DNA of 64,000 nt from a virus, in the IMG/VR virus record IMGVR_UViG_3300021960_000047, positions 20,053-84,052 of that record. One strand, written 5' to 3'. A program made the position numbers and the translations under genes. Numbering within the stretch: the first letter of the stretch is position 1; the number at the start of each line of letters is the position of its first letter. This document shows positions 18,878-27,234 of this stretch, one piece after another. Under the pieces are notes generated by a model, which saw only the letters and a program-made list of their open reading frames with translations, did no database searches and was not told the origin of the DNA.

Positions 18878-20256
18878 ACTAGTTTCGGTGGTCTGGTTGC
18901 AATCTTAGAAACGGAAGCAACGATTTCGTGAACCGTGCCTCTGAAAATATTTCTACACTTGTGTATTAAAAATAACCCAGAAAGGTCTTCATTGTATACT
19001 GTTCCGTCGTCTGTATCTACGTCTGAGTTAAGGAAGTCAATATAAACCGTATCCCCGACACTGACGCCAGAATTTCCATTACCTAGTTGCGCAAAAAACG
19101 ATATGCCAGGAATTGTTATGTCAATCATATTCTTGTTAAACATACTTCTGACAGAGGGTGCTCTAAGTTTATTTAATGCTTCAGAAGCATCTTGAACATC
19201 GTGGTAACTATTAAAAGAACCATATGTTCCAAAAGAAGTTATAGTGTTAAAATATCTTGCGTCCAACTGATCTAGAGTTCTAGTATTGTTACCGTATGTC
19301 AATTCTTGTTTTTCGTCAAAAACGTTTTGTTCGGCACCAAAAGGAATAGAACGCATAGTTGATAACCTTTCTAATTGGTCTGTTATCGCATAATGACGAT
19401 CAAATTCTTGTCCCGTATAGGTATCTACAGTTTGCAATCTTGCACCAACAGCACCTTCGTGAACCATTTTCAATGTGTCTTGTATGTTTTCCACTCTCAA
19501 CTTTTTCACGGTAACTGCTTGCTCCGCTAAGGGAAGAGCAGCAACTTTTTGTGCTCGTGCAGCAGAATATATTAAAGGTTTTTCTGGATTAAAAGCAGGA
19601 GCATTCAACATGAACTCGAGACTACCAACCCTTAAAGTGTCTCTGCCTTCTACCTGATCATAGATTGTTTGCCAGATATAGAAAGGCGACCCAATCATAG
19701 TAGTTGCTCTTTGCATTAACCATTCAGCAGATTCTAAGGGACTAATATAAGGTGTAAGAACTTTTACAGGTTTCTGCATAGAAGTCCAGGCACCCATGTA
19801 AGAGATGTCAACATCAACGTCCAAGTGATTTTTTAAGATCCCCATAGCAATATTTTCAAGTTTTCCTGTGTATGCTCTGGAAATTTTGATATTTGCATCT
19901 CTGTAAGCATGGGGAGAAATACAATTCAAATGGTAGATCTCAGACCTATCACCAACTTTGTTGGTTTGTATGATAGAGACTATATTCATAATCATAGTGA
20001 ATCTTAAATCACCAACTGATTGATCTGCTGCTTCAACAGTAAGACGTATTTGTTCTGACCCGCGAATCTTAACTTCATCGAATAACCCTATGTCGTCCAT
20101 ACACACAATCTGTGCGGTAACATACGGTCTTTCTATATCTTCAAAAAAAGAAAGTTCTCCGATATAGTTTGTGATGTTATATTCATCTTGCAACCTTTCG
20201 GCGAAGATAGTTGCCTCACTGATCTTAAATTCTTGAGAATTTACATTCTGCGTCAT
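18874..20256 (-). CDS. 27: Baseplate hub protein gp27-like (460 aa)
   Basis: This is the tail-hub type, which forms the trimeric ring joining tube and spike. The tube-like domain is seen in ITNYIGELSFFEDIERPYVT, then AQIVCMDDIGLFDEVKIRGS. A second block reads YHLNCISPHAYRDANIKISR, with GILKNHLDVDV, PLESAEWLMQRATT and SPFYIWQTIYDQ typical of hub proteins. At 460 aa it is slightly longer than T4 gp27 (391 aa). It lies between gp53 and the gp5 OB-fold gene, and its stop overlaps the next ATG. Synteny and motifs agree, though T4 gp27 itself is very diverged. Confidence 0.75.
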   Translation of the reverse strand: MTQNVNSQEFKISEATIFAERLQDEYNITNYIGELSFFEDIERPYVTAQIVCMDDIGLFDEVKIRGSEQIRLTVEAADQSVGDLRFTMIMNIVSIIQTNKVGDRSEIYHLNCISPHAYRDANIKISRAYTGKLENIAMGILKNHLDVDVDISYMGAWTSMQKPVKVLTPYISPLESAEWLMQRATTMIGSPFYIWQTIYDQVEGRDTLRVGSLEFMLNAPAFNPEKPLIYSAARAQKVAALPLAEQAVTVKKLRVENIQDTLKMVHEGAVGARLQTVDTYTGQEFDRHYAITDQLERLSTMRSIPFGAEQNVFDEKQELTYGNNTRTLDQLDARYFNTITSFGTYGSFNSYHDVQDASEALNKLRAPSVRSMFNKNMIDITIPGISFFAQLGNGNSGVSVGDTVYIDFLNSDVDTDDGTVYNEDLSGLFLIHKCRNIFRGTVHEIVASVSKIATRPPKLV

Positions 20257-20258
20257 TT

Positions 20259-21128
20259 TTATCTCAATTTCAACAACTGGTTGAATTCTGTCACAACCTG
20301 TAACACGACTGGTTTCTTCAGAACTTTTATGGAACGAAGTTCTTCATTAAAATCTCTCATTCTTTGAAAATAGGAAATTGATTGATATGACGAAACACTG
20401 TTCCATTGAAAACGGTAATCGGGGGGTCCATTATAAGTTGGGTACACCCAGTTTCCATCTGCGTCTTCATAATGGTGTATAGCATCCCATTGATTATACG
20501 CTCTATGAATTTCGGTTCTATCATACCTTTTTAGGTATTCGTCGTTGGTTAAAGTTGGTGAAAAATTAGTAAACCCAGAAGTATTAACTGCTTTCGCGTC
20601 ATTTTCAGAAATAGCATACATAAAGGATTCTTCAGCAGGAATGCTTTTTATATCAAGATACAATGTTGCTAAGTTTTGATCAATTCGAAGTATTTTTGCT
20701 GCTACTTTATTGACAGGAAAATAAACCCATTTGCCTGAAGAAAATCCAAGAGACCTTGACATAGGTTTATTCGTTACTGTTTCTTGATTAAACGAAGTAC
20801 CAGTTGTTGTTATCGCGACATTAGGGTAATACTGCTTTGCTTTGTTATAAACCTGAGAATTGTCTATTGGCCAACCACAACGACGGGTTTTTTCGTTTAT
20901 GAGAAAGAACGTCCAATAAAAATCTGTGGTGCCATACAACTCAAAAGAAATTTGATCTGGTCTTTGGTGATCTTTTATTTGATAATTTTGATAGTACGCA
21001 TCAAATTCGCCCAATTGCTCAAACGCATCAATGTATACGCTTAAATTTTGATAATTTACAGGAAGTTCTCCGTCACCAAAACTATATGGAACTTTAGGGA
21101 ACTTTTGAAAAAATTTAGTAACTGCCAT
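20259..21128 (-). CDS. 53: Baseplate wedge protein gp53 (289 aa)
   Basis: gp53 closes wedge-to-wedge contacts around the hub in T4. The diagnostic segment is residues about 45-85: KDHQRPDQISFELYGTTDFY then WTFFLINEK, the motif shared by gp53 proteins. The C-terminal half includes ENDAKAVNTSGFTNFSPTLT and a Tyr/Trp-rich stretch. The length is longer than T4 gp53 (196 aa), as in marine relatives. It overlaps the gp48 stop by 1 base (TAATG), consistent with co-translation. Confidence 0.85.
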   Translation of the reverse strand: MAVTKFFQKFPKVPYSFGDGELPVNYQNLSVYIDAFEQLGEFDAYYQNYQIKDHQRPDQISFELYGTTDFYWTFFLINEKTRRCGWPIDNSQVYNKAKQYYPNVAITTTGTSFNQETVTNKPMSRSLGFSSGKWVYFPVNKVAAKILRIDQNLATLYLDIKSIPAEESFMYAISENDAKAVNTSGFTNFSPTLTNDEYLKRYDRTEIHRAYNQWDAIHHYEDADGNWVYPTYNGPPDYRFQWNSVSSYQSISYFQRMRDFNEELRSIKVLKKPVVLQVVTEFNQLLKLR

Positions 21129-21883
21129 TAGAAACCTGCCTCAATATCTGCCCTGCTGAGTGCTTTAGATTCAGTAAGGGTGAAGTTTATATCGATTTCT
21201 GAGAAATAAGAATTACCGTCTTTAGACTTAAAGAAGGTCTGTGTGCTGGCGTTATAGTTTGAAGAAAAAGAATCGATGTATGCTGGGGCGATTTTTGGTC
21301 CAACCACCTTTCCATCATAAATCATTTCAACCTCAAATCTATCAGGGAAGTTATATCCTAAACTTAGAGTTGTATCGCCAACCGTCGTTTCAATATCGGT
21401 TGGGTACATTTCTTTTCTGAAAAACTGTATTATTTCTTTTATATTCTCTGCTTCTTCTTCAGAAGTAGGAACAAACTTAAAGGCAAAAGCGAAACTTCTG
21501 AGAGAAACCTGCTTAAATAGAGCGCGAGTGTTTGGGTTTGGAGAAATCCTATTTCTTGCTGCTGCAATTTGTCCTGCTTTAGAACTAAATTTGCTTATGA
21601 TATCTCCCAAAAGTTTTTTCTGCACATCTTCAGAAAGTAACGATTCACTAGCGGCACCTTGATCAGTTTGACCTCCGGCAATTGCTGCGCCAACTGCTCC
21701 AAGATCTGCGTTTTCATATTCAACCTTATCTCCTATTTGTAAACCCTGTGGAAGATAAAGTTGAACTTGTTCGATCGCATTCTGGTTTTCATCTCGCCGA
21801 ATAGGGTTTTCATCTTTGTCTACTAAAGTAAAACGAAGTTCTCCCAAATAGGAAGTCCTGTCTACTGGAAATACGAGTGCCAT
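21128..21883 (-). CDS. 48: Baseplate tail-tube cap gp48-like (251 aa)
   Basis: gp48 caps the T4 hub and starts tube polymerisation. Residues about 105-165 carry ARNRISPNPNTRALFKQVSL, RSFAFAFKFVPTSEEEAENI and IQFFRKEMYPTDI, a pattern shared by gp48/gp54-type tube-cap proteins. The C-terminus SEIDINFTLTESKALSRADI is a typical tube-fold strand. It is the first minus-strand gene after the late promoter at 21917-21924, with a leader of about 28 bases. gp54 is the alternative assignment; gp48 is favoured by length and synteny with gp53. Confidence 0.75.
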   Translation of the reverse strand: MALVFPVDRTSYLGELRFTLVDKDENPIRRDENQNAIEQVQLYLPQGLQIGDKVEYENADLGAVGAAIAGGQTDQGAASESLLSEDVQKKLLGDIISKFSSKAGQIAAARNRISPNPNTRALFKQVSLRSFAFAFKFVPTSEEEAENIKEIIQFFRKEMYPTDIETTVGDTTLSLGYNFPDRFEVEMIYDGKVVGPKIAPAYIDSFSSNYNASTQTFFKSKDGNSYFSEIDINFTLTESKALSRADIEAGF

Positions 21884-21916
21884 TTTCTGCCTTCTAAATA
21901 AGGATATCCGTTCAGT

Positions 21917-21924
21917 TATTTATA
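21917..21924 (-). promoter_or_regulatory. T4-type late promoter (TATAAATA) before gp48
   Basis: A perfect minus-strand TATAAATA lies in the 44-base gap between divergent genes gp48 (minus) and gp4 (plus). It ends only 3 bases before the gp4 ATG. It would drive gp48-gp53-hub-spike. A weaker plus-strand motif TCTAAATA (21893-21900) faces gp4 in the same gap. Confidence 0.7.
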
Positions 21925-21927
21925 CCC

Positions 21928-22434
21928 ATGGCAAACAATTATAAAGGAAAATATAAAGTCAAGAACATTTCCAAATACAAAGGAAATACACAAGAGGTGG
22001 TCTATAGGAGTTCTTGGGAACTTGCTGTAATGAAGCATCTAGACAGTAACCCAGAAGTCTCTAAATGGAATAGCGAAGACTTTGTGGTGCGGTATTACTA
22101 TGACGTGGATAAAAAATACCACAACTATCACGTGGATTTTTGGATAAAATACAAAAACGGGAAGGTGTTATTGGTTGAAGTAAAACCAAAGAAACAGACT
22201 TTGCCACCTGCAACAAAGAATCCAAGGTCTAAAAAATCGTTGAACGAAGCATTTGCTTGGATAAAGAACTGCAACAAATGGGAAGCAGCAGGAAAAATTG
22301 CCAAAGACAATGGATACTCTTTTCAGGTTTGGACTGAAGAAGAACTCAAAAAGATGGGTATTCTAAAGAAGCAACCAGGAAAACTAAAGAAGTTAAAACC
22401 GCTAGCACCTTATAAAAAGAAAAAGAAACCTTAG
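21928..22434 (+). CDS. 4: Head completion nuclease-like protein gp4 (168 aa)
   Basis: This is a homologue of T4 gp4, which finishes DNA-filled heads before tail joining. The core is VYRSSWELAVMKHLDSNPEV, then RYYYDVDKKYHNYHVDFWIK and KVLLVEVKPKKQTLPP. The Glu/Asp and Glu-x-Lys (VEVKPK) arrangement is like the PD-(D/E)XK fold, so a nuclease active site is plausible. The C-terminus is a Lys/Pro-rich basic tail. It is one of only two plus-strand genes in the window and converges on the tape measure gene, overlapping its end by 4 bases. Confidence 0.85.
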   Translation: MANNYKGKYKVKNISKYKGNTQEVVYRSSWELAVMKHLDSNPEVSKWNSEDFVVRYYYDVDKKYHNYHVDFWIKYKNGKVLLVEVKPKKQTLPPATKNPRSKKSLNEAFAWIKNCNKWEAAGKIAKDNGYSFQVWTEEELKKMGILKKQPGKLKKLKPLAPYKKKKKP

Positions 22435-24389
22435 ATTGCTCTTCCTCTAAATGCTGCTCTACGGTCTGTTCTGTCACTTTTATCAGTAGCAGATGGCATT
22501 GGTCCAGCGTTAATGGTTTGATTGCTGACGGTTGTGTTAGTGTTCGGTGCATTAATAGCGACTGGAGCACTTGGTTTAGATTCTTCTGCCTTTGCAGCAT
22601 CCAGTTTTGACTGTTCAGAAGACATAGTTTCAGAAAGAGAAACACGGTCTTGTCCAGGTTCTACTACTGGTGCAACTGAAACACTACCCATAGCAGCATT
22701 TGCTTCTACGCGCTTCGCCTTAATTGCGTTTGATGCTGCTGCGCCTTCATCGGTCATTAAGTAATCAAACGCTTCCATATCATCCATGCCTTCTAGTTTG
22801 GCATCTAGATCTGCTTGCATTTTATCTGCTTCTGCTCTCAATGCTTTGCTTTTTTCGGTATCAACTTTCTTGTCAGCAAAGGTGGTCGTTGAACCACCGC
22901 CAGATTCCGATACTTTGGTAGTTACTTTTGTTGTTACATTACCTGCGGAATCACCTTTCAACTTCATAGGTTTTTCATCATAGAAATCATCGCTTCCTTC
23001 TATTGCAGCATCAAACCCAATGTCGTCCTCTAGCGCAGCATCGAATTTATCTGGACCTTTACTCTCTCTAAATTTATCCAGTTCAGCGCGTGCTGTTTTC
23101 AATTCCGCACGAATTTCTGCTTGTCTTTTATCCAAATCAGCAAACGGATAATCAGGGTCTCTTGAATCAGCAGGTACTCTCATACCCTTTGCCAACATTT
23201 CCTGTATAATAGTTTCTTTTTGTGCACTTATATCACGTTGTTCTGCTTGTAACGCACCTACTTTTTCGCTAAGTTCTTGTTCTTTATAGAAATCATCTGC
23301 TATTTTTTTGACTTTTACAGGTTTAGGTTCTTCTGTTGTCGTCGGTTTTACTTTTCCTGACGCAAAATCTTTCTTAAATTGTTCTTGCTGTTGCTTGACG
23401 ACATCAGCAGAAGACGTTTTAACTGGAGAAGGCACGTCACCAATAGTTCTTCCACGCTTACCAGTCTCGGGATCAACTTCAGGTACGCCACTTCCTTTAA
23501 GGTCGTCAACTGCTGCTTGTCCTCTTTCACTAAGTTTGGCACCTTCTTTTCCGGAAGGAATCTCCATTCCGCGTTTAGTAGAGGTTTCCTCTTCTTCTTC
23601 ACTTCCAAGTCCAAAAAACCCCAGAAACCCTTCCTTAACTGCGTTGATCTTGTCTGAGATATAATTTTTTACACTAATGAGAAAATCTCTAATACTGTCT
23701 GTCAATTCGTCAACAAAATCAGTAACAGAAAAATCTGAAAGTGCGTTTTCAATAGTCTCTAGACCCAACACTCCAGCAATTTTCTCCACCACCCAGAGCA
23801 TAGCGTCTATCGGAAGGGTTATGAGTTTAAGAACTCCGTCAATAAAACCCATCATACCTGCTATAATTTTATCGAACAGGGAACCTTCCTGTGCTTTGAA
23901 ATCTTCGACAAAATTCATGACCCCCGAGACAAGAGCTGTAATCGCACCAGCAACAGCGATCATGGGCAAGGTGATTGCACCAAACAAAGTGGTAATAACT
24001 GCTGTGACTTTACCGACGGTCTTTAGAACGTTTCCAATAGAATCCATAACGTTCTTTTTCATTTCGCCAACAGGGTCCGATTTGAACCCTTCCATGAAGG
24101 CACCTTTTAGTGTAAACGGTTCTCTCTCGCTATCCTGTTGTTGCCCTACTTCCTCTTCCCTTTTTTTCTGTTTTGCTTGGGTCTTTTCAAAATCAAGTAA
24201 TGCGTCAAACCCCTGCATAACAGCAGCAGGAACAGTTTGAACAAAACTGTTCATAACAGAAACAAGTTCTTGTATACCAGAGTTAAGAGTAGAAATATTA
24301 TCGTTAATTTCAAAATTTGCTTCAAGGTTGAGATCAACATTCTGGTTGAGTTCTTGTAACTCTGTTACTACCGCTTCTAACGTTGCCAT
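22431..24389 (-). CDS. 29: Tail tape measure protein (652 aa)
   Basis: The tape measure sets tail length and is threaded through the tube. It has a helical N-terminus (ELQELNQNVDLNLEANFEIN), a hydrophobic Gly/Ala/Val segment at about 125-165 (VTAVITTLFGAITLPMIAVA and following) and a second one at about 175-205. Long charged helices follow, and the tail ends NAPNTNTTVSNQTINAGPMP. Its place, directly after the gp26/gp51-like chaperone genes and before gp48, is the tape-measure slot (T4 gp29, 590 aa). Sequence identity to T4 gp29 cannot be judged by eye. Confidence 0.75.
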   Translation of the reverse strand: MATLEAVVTELQELNQNVDLNLEANFEINDNISTLNSGIQELVSVMNSFVQTVPAAVMQGFDALLDFEKTQAKQKKREEEVGQQQDSEREPFTLKGAFMEGFKSDPVGEMKKNVMDSIGNVLKTVGKVTAVITTLFGAITLPMIAVAGAITALVSGVMNFVEDFKAQEGSLFDKIIAGMMGFIDGVLKLITLPIDAMLWVVEKIAGVLGLETIENALSDFSVTDFVDELTDSIRDFLISVKNYISDKINAVKEGFLGFFGLGSEEEEETSTKRGMEIPSGKEGAKLSERGQAAVDDLKGSGVPEVDPETGKRGRTIGDVPSPVKTSSADVVKQQQEQFKKDFASGKVKPTTTEEPKPVKVKKIADDFYKEQELSEKVGALQAEQRDISAQKETIIQEMLAKGMRVPADSRDPDYPFADLDKRQAEIRAELKTARAELDKFRESKGPDKFDAALEDDIGFDAAIEGSDDFYDEKPMKLKGDSAGNVTTKVTTKVSESGGGSTTTFADKKVDTEKSKALRAEADKMQADLDAKLEGMDDMEAFDYLMTDEGAAASNAIKAKRVEANAAMGSVSVAPVVEPGQDRVSLSETMSSEQSKLDAAKAEESKPSAPVAINAPNTNTTVSNQTINAGPMPSATDKSDRTDRRAAFRGRAI

Positions 24390-24577
24390 TATCGCCCCAT
24401 CGCCTTTCTTTGCTCGATTTTTTCGTTCTCTTCCCTAATATGCTCTATAAGAAGAGCAACATAAATCGCCCGTTCCCATGGGAGCATGTTTTCTAGTTCT
24501 GTTAACGAGTAATTGTGGTGCTGCATCAAGGCAAAATTAGTTTTATAATGATTGACCAAATTGTCATGAGACAGCAC
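24389..24577 (-). CDS. 51: gp51-like tail/hub assembly segment (62 aa), possibly only made as a frameshift fusion
   Basis: This is a short helical protein with the conserved-looking core YKTNFALMQHHNYSLTELEN, then MLPWERAIYVALLIEHIREE. It occupies the gene 51 slot after gene 26. The only start is a GTG (24577), two bases after the gp26 stop, with no Shine-Dalgarno sequence nearby; the next in-frame ATG is codon 18. The frame is exactly the -1 frame of gp26, and no stop separates them. It may therefore be expressed mainly as the C-terminal part of a gp26-gp51 fusion. It ends at the tape measure start (1-base overlap). Confidence 0.7.
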   Translation of the reverse strand: MLSHDNLVNHYKTNFALMQHHNYSLTELENMLPWERAIYVALLIEHIREENEKIEQRKAMGR

Positions 24578-24579
24578 TA

Positions 24580-25299
24580 CTAAAAAAAATCGGATAACCC
24601 CTTTAGTTGTAATTCGTTTTCAGTACCGCATTTTTTACAATTAAAAACCGCATCATGTTTCAACGCAGGCATACCTTCCAAAAAAGAAGTCAATTGCTTC
24701 AATTGCGTTGCAGTCATAGACTGTATAAATTCCATCAACTCTTCTTCGCTTTGATCTCTTGCGTCAATTCTCTCGTTTGGTGTAAGAACTGCTACTATAG
24801 ATTTACAAATCATTTTTAAAGCAGAACCCATGTCTTTTTCTGCGTTTTCTACATCCCCGTTGAGTAAAGTAGAATATGTTGGATATCTCATTTCAACAGA
24901 AATACCATCAGTAATTTTTATTATATTCTTACTTTTTGGGACTTCTACGTTCAACGTATCGAGATCAATATGGTATTCGTTTGCCTCTTTACACTCTTGA
25001 TTTTTGCAACGAATCATAATAGTTGAGGTTTCCCCAACCGACTTTGCTCTCAACTGAGTGAACATGTATTCAATGTCAAACGTTGCCAAATCAGAAACAT
25101 TAATATTAGCACTCGGGTCTAGGCAAGAAGAGATAGTATCGCTCATTGCCTGTAAACACATTGAAGTGTCTTTTGACTCAAATGCTTGAAGAAGAACCTT
25201 TTCTTCTTTTACCAAATATGGTCTATACTTTACTCTTTCTCCAGTTGAAGGAATAGTCATATTAAAGTTTAGCGTTTCATTGACACGTGGTAATGCCAT
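24580..25299 (-). CDS. 26: gp26-like baseplate hub / tail assembly protein with zinc-ribbon cysteines (239 aa)
   Basis: This matches the T4 baseplate gp26 family: FNMTIPSTGERVKYRPYLVK, then EEKVLLQAFESKD at the N-terminus. Residues about 95-110 contain Cys pairs (IRCKNQECKEANEYHIDLDT), and the C-terminus has FNCKKCGTENELQLKGLSDF. Together these form a likely zinc ribbon. Length is close to T4 gp26 (208 aa). It ends on a run of eight U residues and a UAG that could cause -1 frameshifting into the next gene. It sits before the tape measure, where tail-assembly chaperones are usually encoded. Confidence 0.8.
   Translation of the reverse strand: MALPRVNETLNFNMTIPSTGERVKYRPYLVKEEKVLLQAFESKDTSMCLQAMSDTISSCLDPSANINVSDLATFDIEYMFTQLRAKSVGETSTIMIRCKNQECKEANEYHIDLDTLNVEVPKSKNIIKITDGISVEMRYPTYSTLLNGDVENAEKDMGSALKMICKSIVAVLTPNERIDARDQSEEELMEFIQSMTATQLKQLTSFLEGMPALKHDAVFNCKKCGTENELQLKGLSDFF
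24583..24589 (-). other. Candidate -1 ribosomal frameshift site (U UUU UUU) at the gp26/gp51 junction
   Basis: In the minus-strand mRNA the gp26 frame ends GAU UUU UUU UAG. The heptamer U-UUU-UUU is an ideal slippery sequence, and the zero-frame stop follows it immediately. Slipping back one base reads UUU UUU UUA GUA GUG CUG and runs into the gp51-like frame, giving a fusion of about 303 residues. This resembles the G/GT tail-assembly chaperone pairs of other phages. No downstream pseudoknot was looked for. A homopolymer length error is the main alternative. Confidence 0.6.
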
Positions 25300-25314
25300 A
25301 ATAATCTCCGATCA

Positions 25315-25884
25315 TCATTTAATCAAATAATTTGAAAATACAAAAGAAACAGTAAGTTCTAGTGCTGCTCCTTGTGCTTGGTTATTTAGTTCGACTTCTG
25401 TTATGGTAGTTGGATATGCTTTTACTAGTTCAACTTCATAAACCTTTTCTCCGTCAGGGACGTTTAAATTCCCTTTGTCTAACTGAATTACAGTTACGCT
25501 TTTCGCATAGTCTGCGTGAAATCCAGCAGAATATGGGGGTGAAGGAGAAACTATACATTCCGACCATTCTTGAAAATATTTTCTGGCACTATAGTCGTTT
25601 GTGAGATAAAATGTCAAGGAGACGTCAGAAGAAGAATACCCATTGACAACCTTTATCGGTTCCATTCCAATTTGCCTATCAAGGAGAGAGAAATTTTTGC
25701 CTGGTATTCTTGCAGCAGTACAAAGAAGGTTCATTTCTCTTGGGGGAATGGGGTCGGTGGCGATTCCCCCTCCAGGTTTAGGTGTTCTGGAAAGAGATGG
25801 CAATATAACAGAGAACCTATTCTGTGAGGCGATTCCTCTTTGGTCGTTGATCAACGAGCGGAGAGTGTCGGTTTTAAATGTCAT
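25315..25884 (-). CDS. Tail tube-fold protein, gp54- or gp19-like (189 aa)
   Basis: The pattern RFSVILPSL, then EMNLLCTAARIPGKNFSLLD and VSLTFYLTNDYSARKYFQEW, is that of the gp19/tube family. The C-terminus ALELTVSFVFSNYLIK is a tube-type strand. T4 gp54, the tube initiator, and gp19, the tube subunit, share this fold. Position in the baseplate block rather than next to sheath and portal favours a gp54-like initiator. ATG at 25884 overlaps the stop of the 199-aa gene (ATGA). Confidence 0.65.
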   Translation of the reverse strand: MTFKTDTLRSLINDQRGIASQNRFSVILPSLSRTPKPGGGIATDPIPPREMNLLCTAARIPGKNFSLLDRQIGMEPIKVVNGYSSSDVSLTFYLTNDYSARKYFQEWSECIVSPSPPYSAGFHADYAKSVTVIQLDKGNLNVPDGEKVYEVELVKAYPTTITEVELNNQAQGAALELTVSFVFSNYLIK

Positions 25885-26480
25885 ACTGGTTTCCTAGCAA
25901 GGATTCTGCTGTCCCTATAAACTCTACTTTGTGGTGCCTTCCTGAACAATGCTGTTGGAAGATGTACGGCAACTTCCCACTCATACGCCGGAACTAAGGC
26001 AACCTTGCCTAGTATTTGGTCGTATCTGTATCTTTTTACGCAAGGTCTGTGCGCCCTCAAAAACGTTTTACCCAAAAGATATGTGTAATTAATTTTCAAT
26101 CTAGTTCTATCAGTAAAAACAGGTTGAGTTGCTCTCGGTAATAAATTGTAATATAGTTTCTGTCTCAGGTCCACCGGAAGATAATGCAAATTCAACCCCA
26201 AAAATCCACCCTTATATTGCTCAAGCATAAACACTAGAGGGAACCTATCGTAATACGGAAGTTCTAGTCTGCCTTTGGGTTTATACCAAAACATGTACAT
26301 TCTTCCGATAAAATAGTTTGCGGCGACTGGTAATCCTCGTTTTAAAGAGTTTCGTTCTATAGGTTCTTCTGCTATTTCTTTTATCTTATCTAAAAACCAG
26401 TCTCGAGAACCTTTCGAGTTGGCATCCAACCCCTCTTCTTCGAGTTGCTGTTTAAATTTGTTGAATACGGATTCTTCCAT
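25881..26480 (-). CDS. Conserved T4-like phage protein, possibly gp2-like (199 aa)
   Basis: The motif block YYDRFPLVFMLEQYKGGFLG, then LNLHYLPVDLRQKLYYNLL, is one I associate with conserved proteins of T4-like phages, some annotated as DNA end protector (gp2). I cannot confirm this assignment. The protein is basic and aromatic-rich (MYMFWYKPKGRLELPYYDR). Its ATG coincides with the start site predicted from the late promoter at 26486-26493, which would make the mRNA leaderless. No other in-frame ATG exists before residue 60. Confidence 0.55.
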   Translation of the reverse strand: MEESVFNKFKQQLEEEGLDANSKGSRDWFLDKIKEIAEEPIERNSLKRGLPVAANYFIGRMYMFWYKPKGRLELPYYDRFPLVFMLEQYKGGFLGLNLHYLPVDLRQKLYYNLLPRATQPVFTDRTRLKINYTYLLGKTFLRAHRPCVKRYRYDQILGKVALVPAYEWEVAVHLPTALFRKAPQSRVYRDSRILARKPV

Positions 26481-26485
26481 GAGTT

Positions 26486-26493
26486 TATTTATA
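26486..26493 (-). promoter_or_regulatory. T4-type late promoter (TATAAATA) with no leader
   Basis: A perfect minus-strand TATAAATA ends 5 bases before the ATG of the 199-aa gene. By T4 spacing, transcription would begin at about 26480, the A of that ATG. It lies just downstream of the terminator at 26514-26543. Confidence 0.6.
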
Positions 26494-26513
26494 CGGATTT
26501 TTTAAAAACCATG

Positions 26514-26543
26514 AAAAAGGGCACCGAAGTGCCCTTAGTTTTT
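26514..26543 (-). terminator. Bidirectional rho-independent terminator
   Basis: An 8-bp perfect stem (AAGGGCAC/GTGCCCTT, 26517-26524 and 26529-26536) has a TTCG loop on the minus strand, followed by TTTTT. On the plus strand it is followed by AGTTTTT. It ends the small secreted-protein gene, whose stop is at 26542. Confidence 0.85.
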
Positions 26544-26736
26544 ATGCCTTGTCATTATCTTCTTTTTTCGAAGCAATATAGTACCAATCTCCCGTAATGG
26601 GATTTTGTTTGTGAGTCTCAGAAAGTTTCTCCATGACGATCTTTACTTGCCTCGCCTTTACGACAACTTCTTCGATTTCATCTGCACTAGCAAACGTGGA
26701 AAGAAAACACAAGGCAATTACTGCCAAGTTTTTCAT
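26542..26736 (-). CDS. Small secreted/periplasmic protein (64 aa)
   Basis: A clear Sec signal peptide is present: MKNLAVIALCFLSTFASADE, with an Ala-x-Ala-type cleavage site around residues 16-18 (FASA-DE). The mature part (about 46 aa) is charged, with EEVVVKARQVKIVMEKLSET and GDWYYIASKK. AGGA lies 8 bases before the ATG. It follows hsp20 by 13 bases and ends in a terminator, so hsp20 and this gene form a two-gene late unit. Export suggests an action in the host periplasm, but no function is recognised. Confidence 0.7.
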   Translation of the reverse strand: MKNLAVIALCFLSTFASADEIEEVVVKARQVKIVMEKLSETHKQNPITGDWYYIASKKEDNDKA

Positions 26737-26749
26737 TTTTGGTCCTTTA

Positions 26750-27169
26750 TTATCCGATTGGAATAACTTTTGGACGCTTCTCTTCTGGGATTTCTACTTT
26801 CAGGTCAATGACCAGTAATCCATCCACGAAGTCTGCTCCGTCAACAACGACGTGTTCTGAGAGTCTAAAGGTGCGCGTGAATTTCTTTGCAGAAATACCA
26901 CGATGGAGATACTCACGATCACTTTCTCCTTCCCCAGTTTTACCTCCAGAGATTACCAAAATGCCGTCCTTGACTTCAACAGTCAGTTCGTCCTTTGAGT
27001 AACCTGCAAGAGCAAGTTCTACTGAGAAATTCTTTTCATCTTTTTTCACAACGTTGTGCGGAGGATAGAGTTTGTTATCTGCCATTTCTGACAGACGCTC
27101 GATCTCCGACCATACGTGGTCAAATCCGATGAAATGTGAACGTGGAAAAGAAAATGCTTTAGATACCAT
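26750..27169 (-). CDS. hsp20: Small heat shock protein Hsp20 (139 aa)
   Basis: This is an alpha-crystallin/IbpA-type chaperone. It has an N-terminal FDHVWSEIERLSEMADN helix, the core KNFSVELALAGYSKDELTVE, then VKDGILVISGGKTGEG and REYLHRGISAKKFTRTFRLS. The usual VDGADFVDGLLVIDLKVEIP strand is followed by the C-terminal I-x-I anchor (VIPIG). Complete domain and typical length. GGAG precedes the ATG, and a late promoter lies at 27235-27242. Phage Hsp20 may help capsid or replication protein folding; the role is not proven. Confidence 0.93.
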   Translation of the reverse strand: MVSKAFSFPRSHFIGFDHVWSEIERLSEMADNKLYPPHNVVKKDEKNFSVELALAGYSKDELTVEVKDGILVISGGKTGEGESDREYLHRGISAKKFTRTFRLSEHVVVDGADFVDGLLVIDLKVEIPEEKRPKVIPIG

Positions 27170-27234
27170 AACGGTTCTCCTTATTAATAAGCAAGATTGT
27201 TGTTAATGCGACCGGACTATCCGCATCGCGAGGG

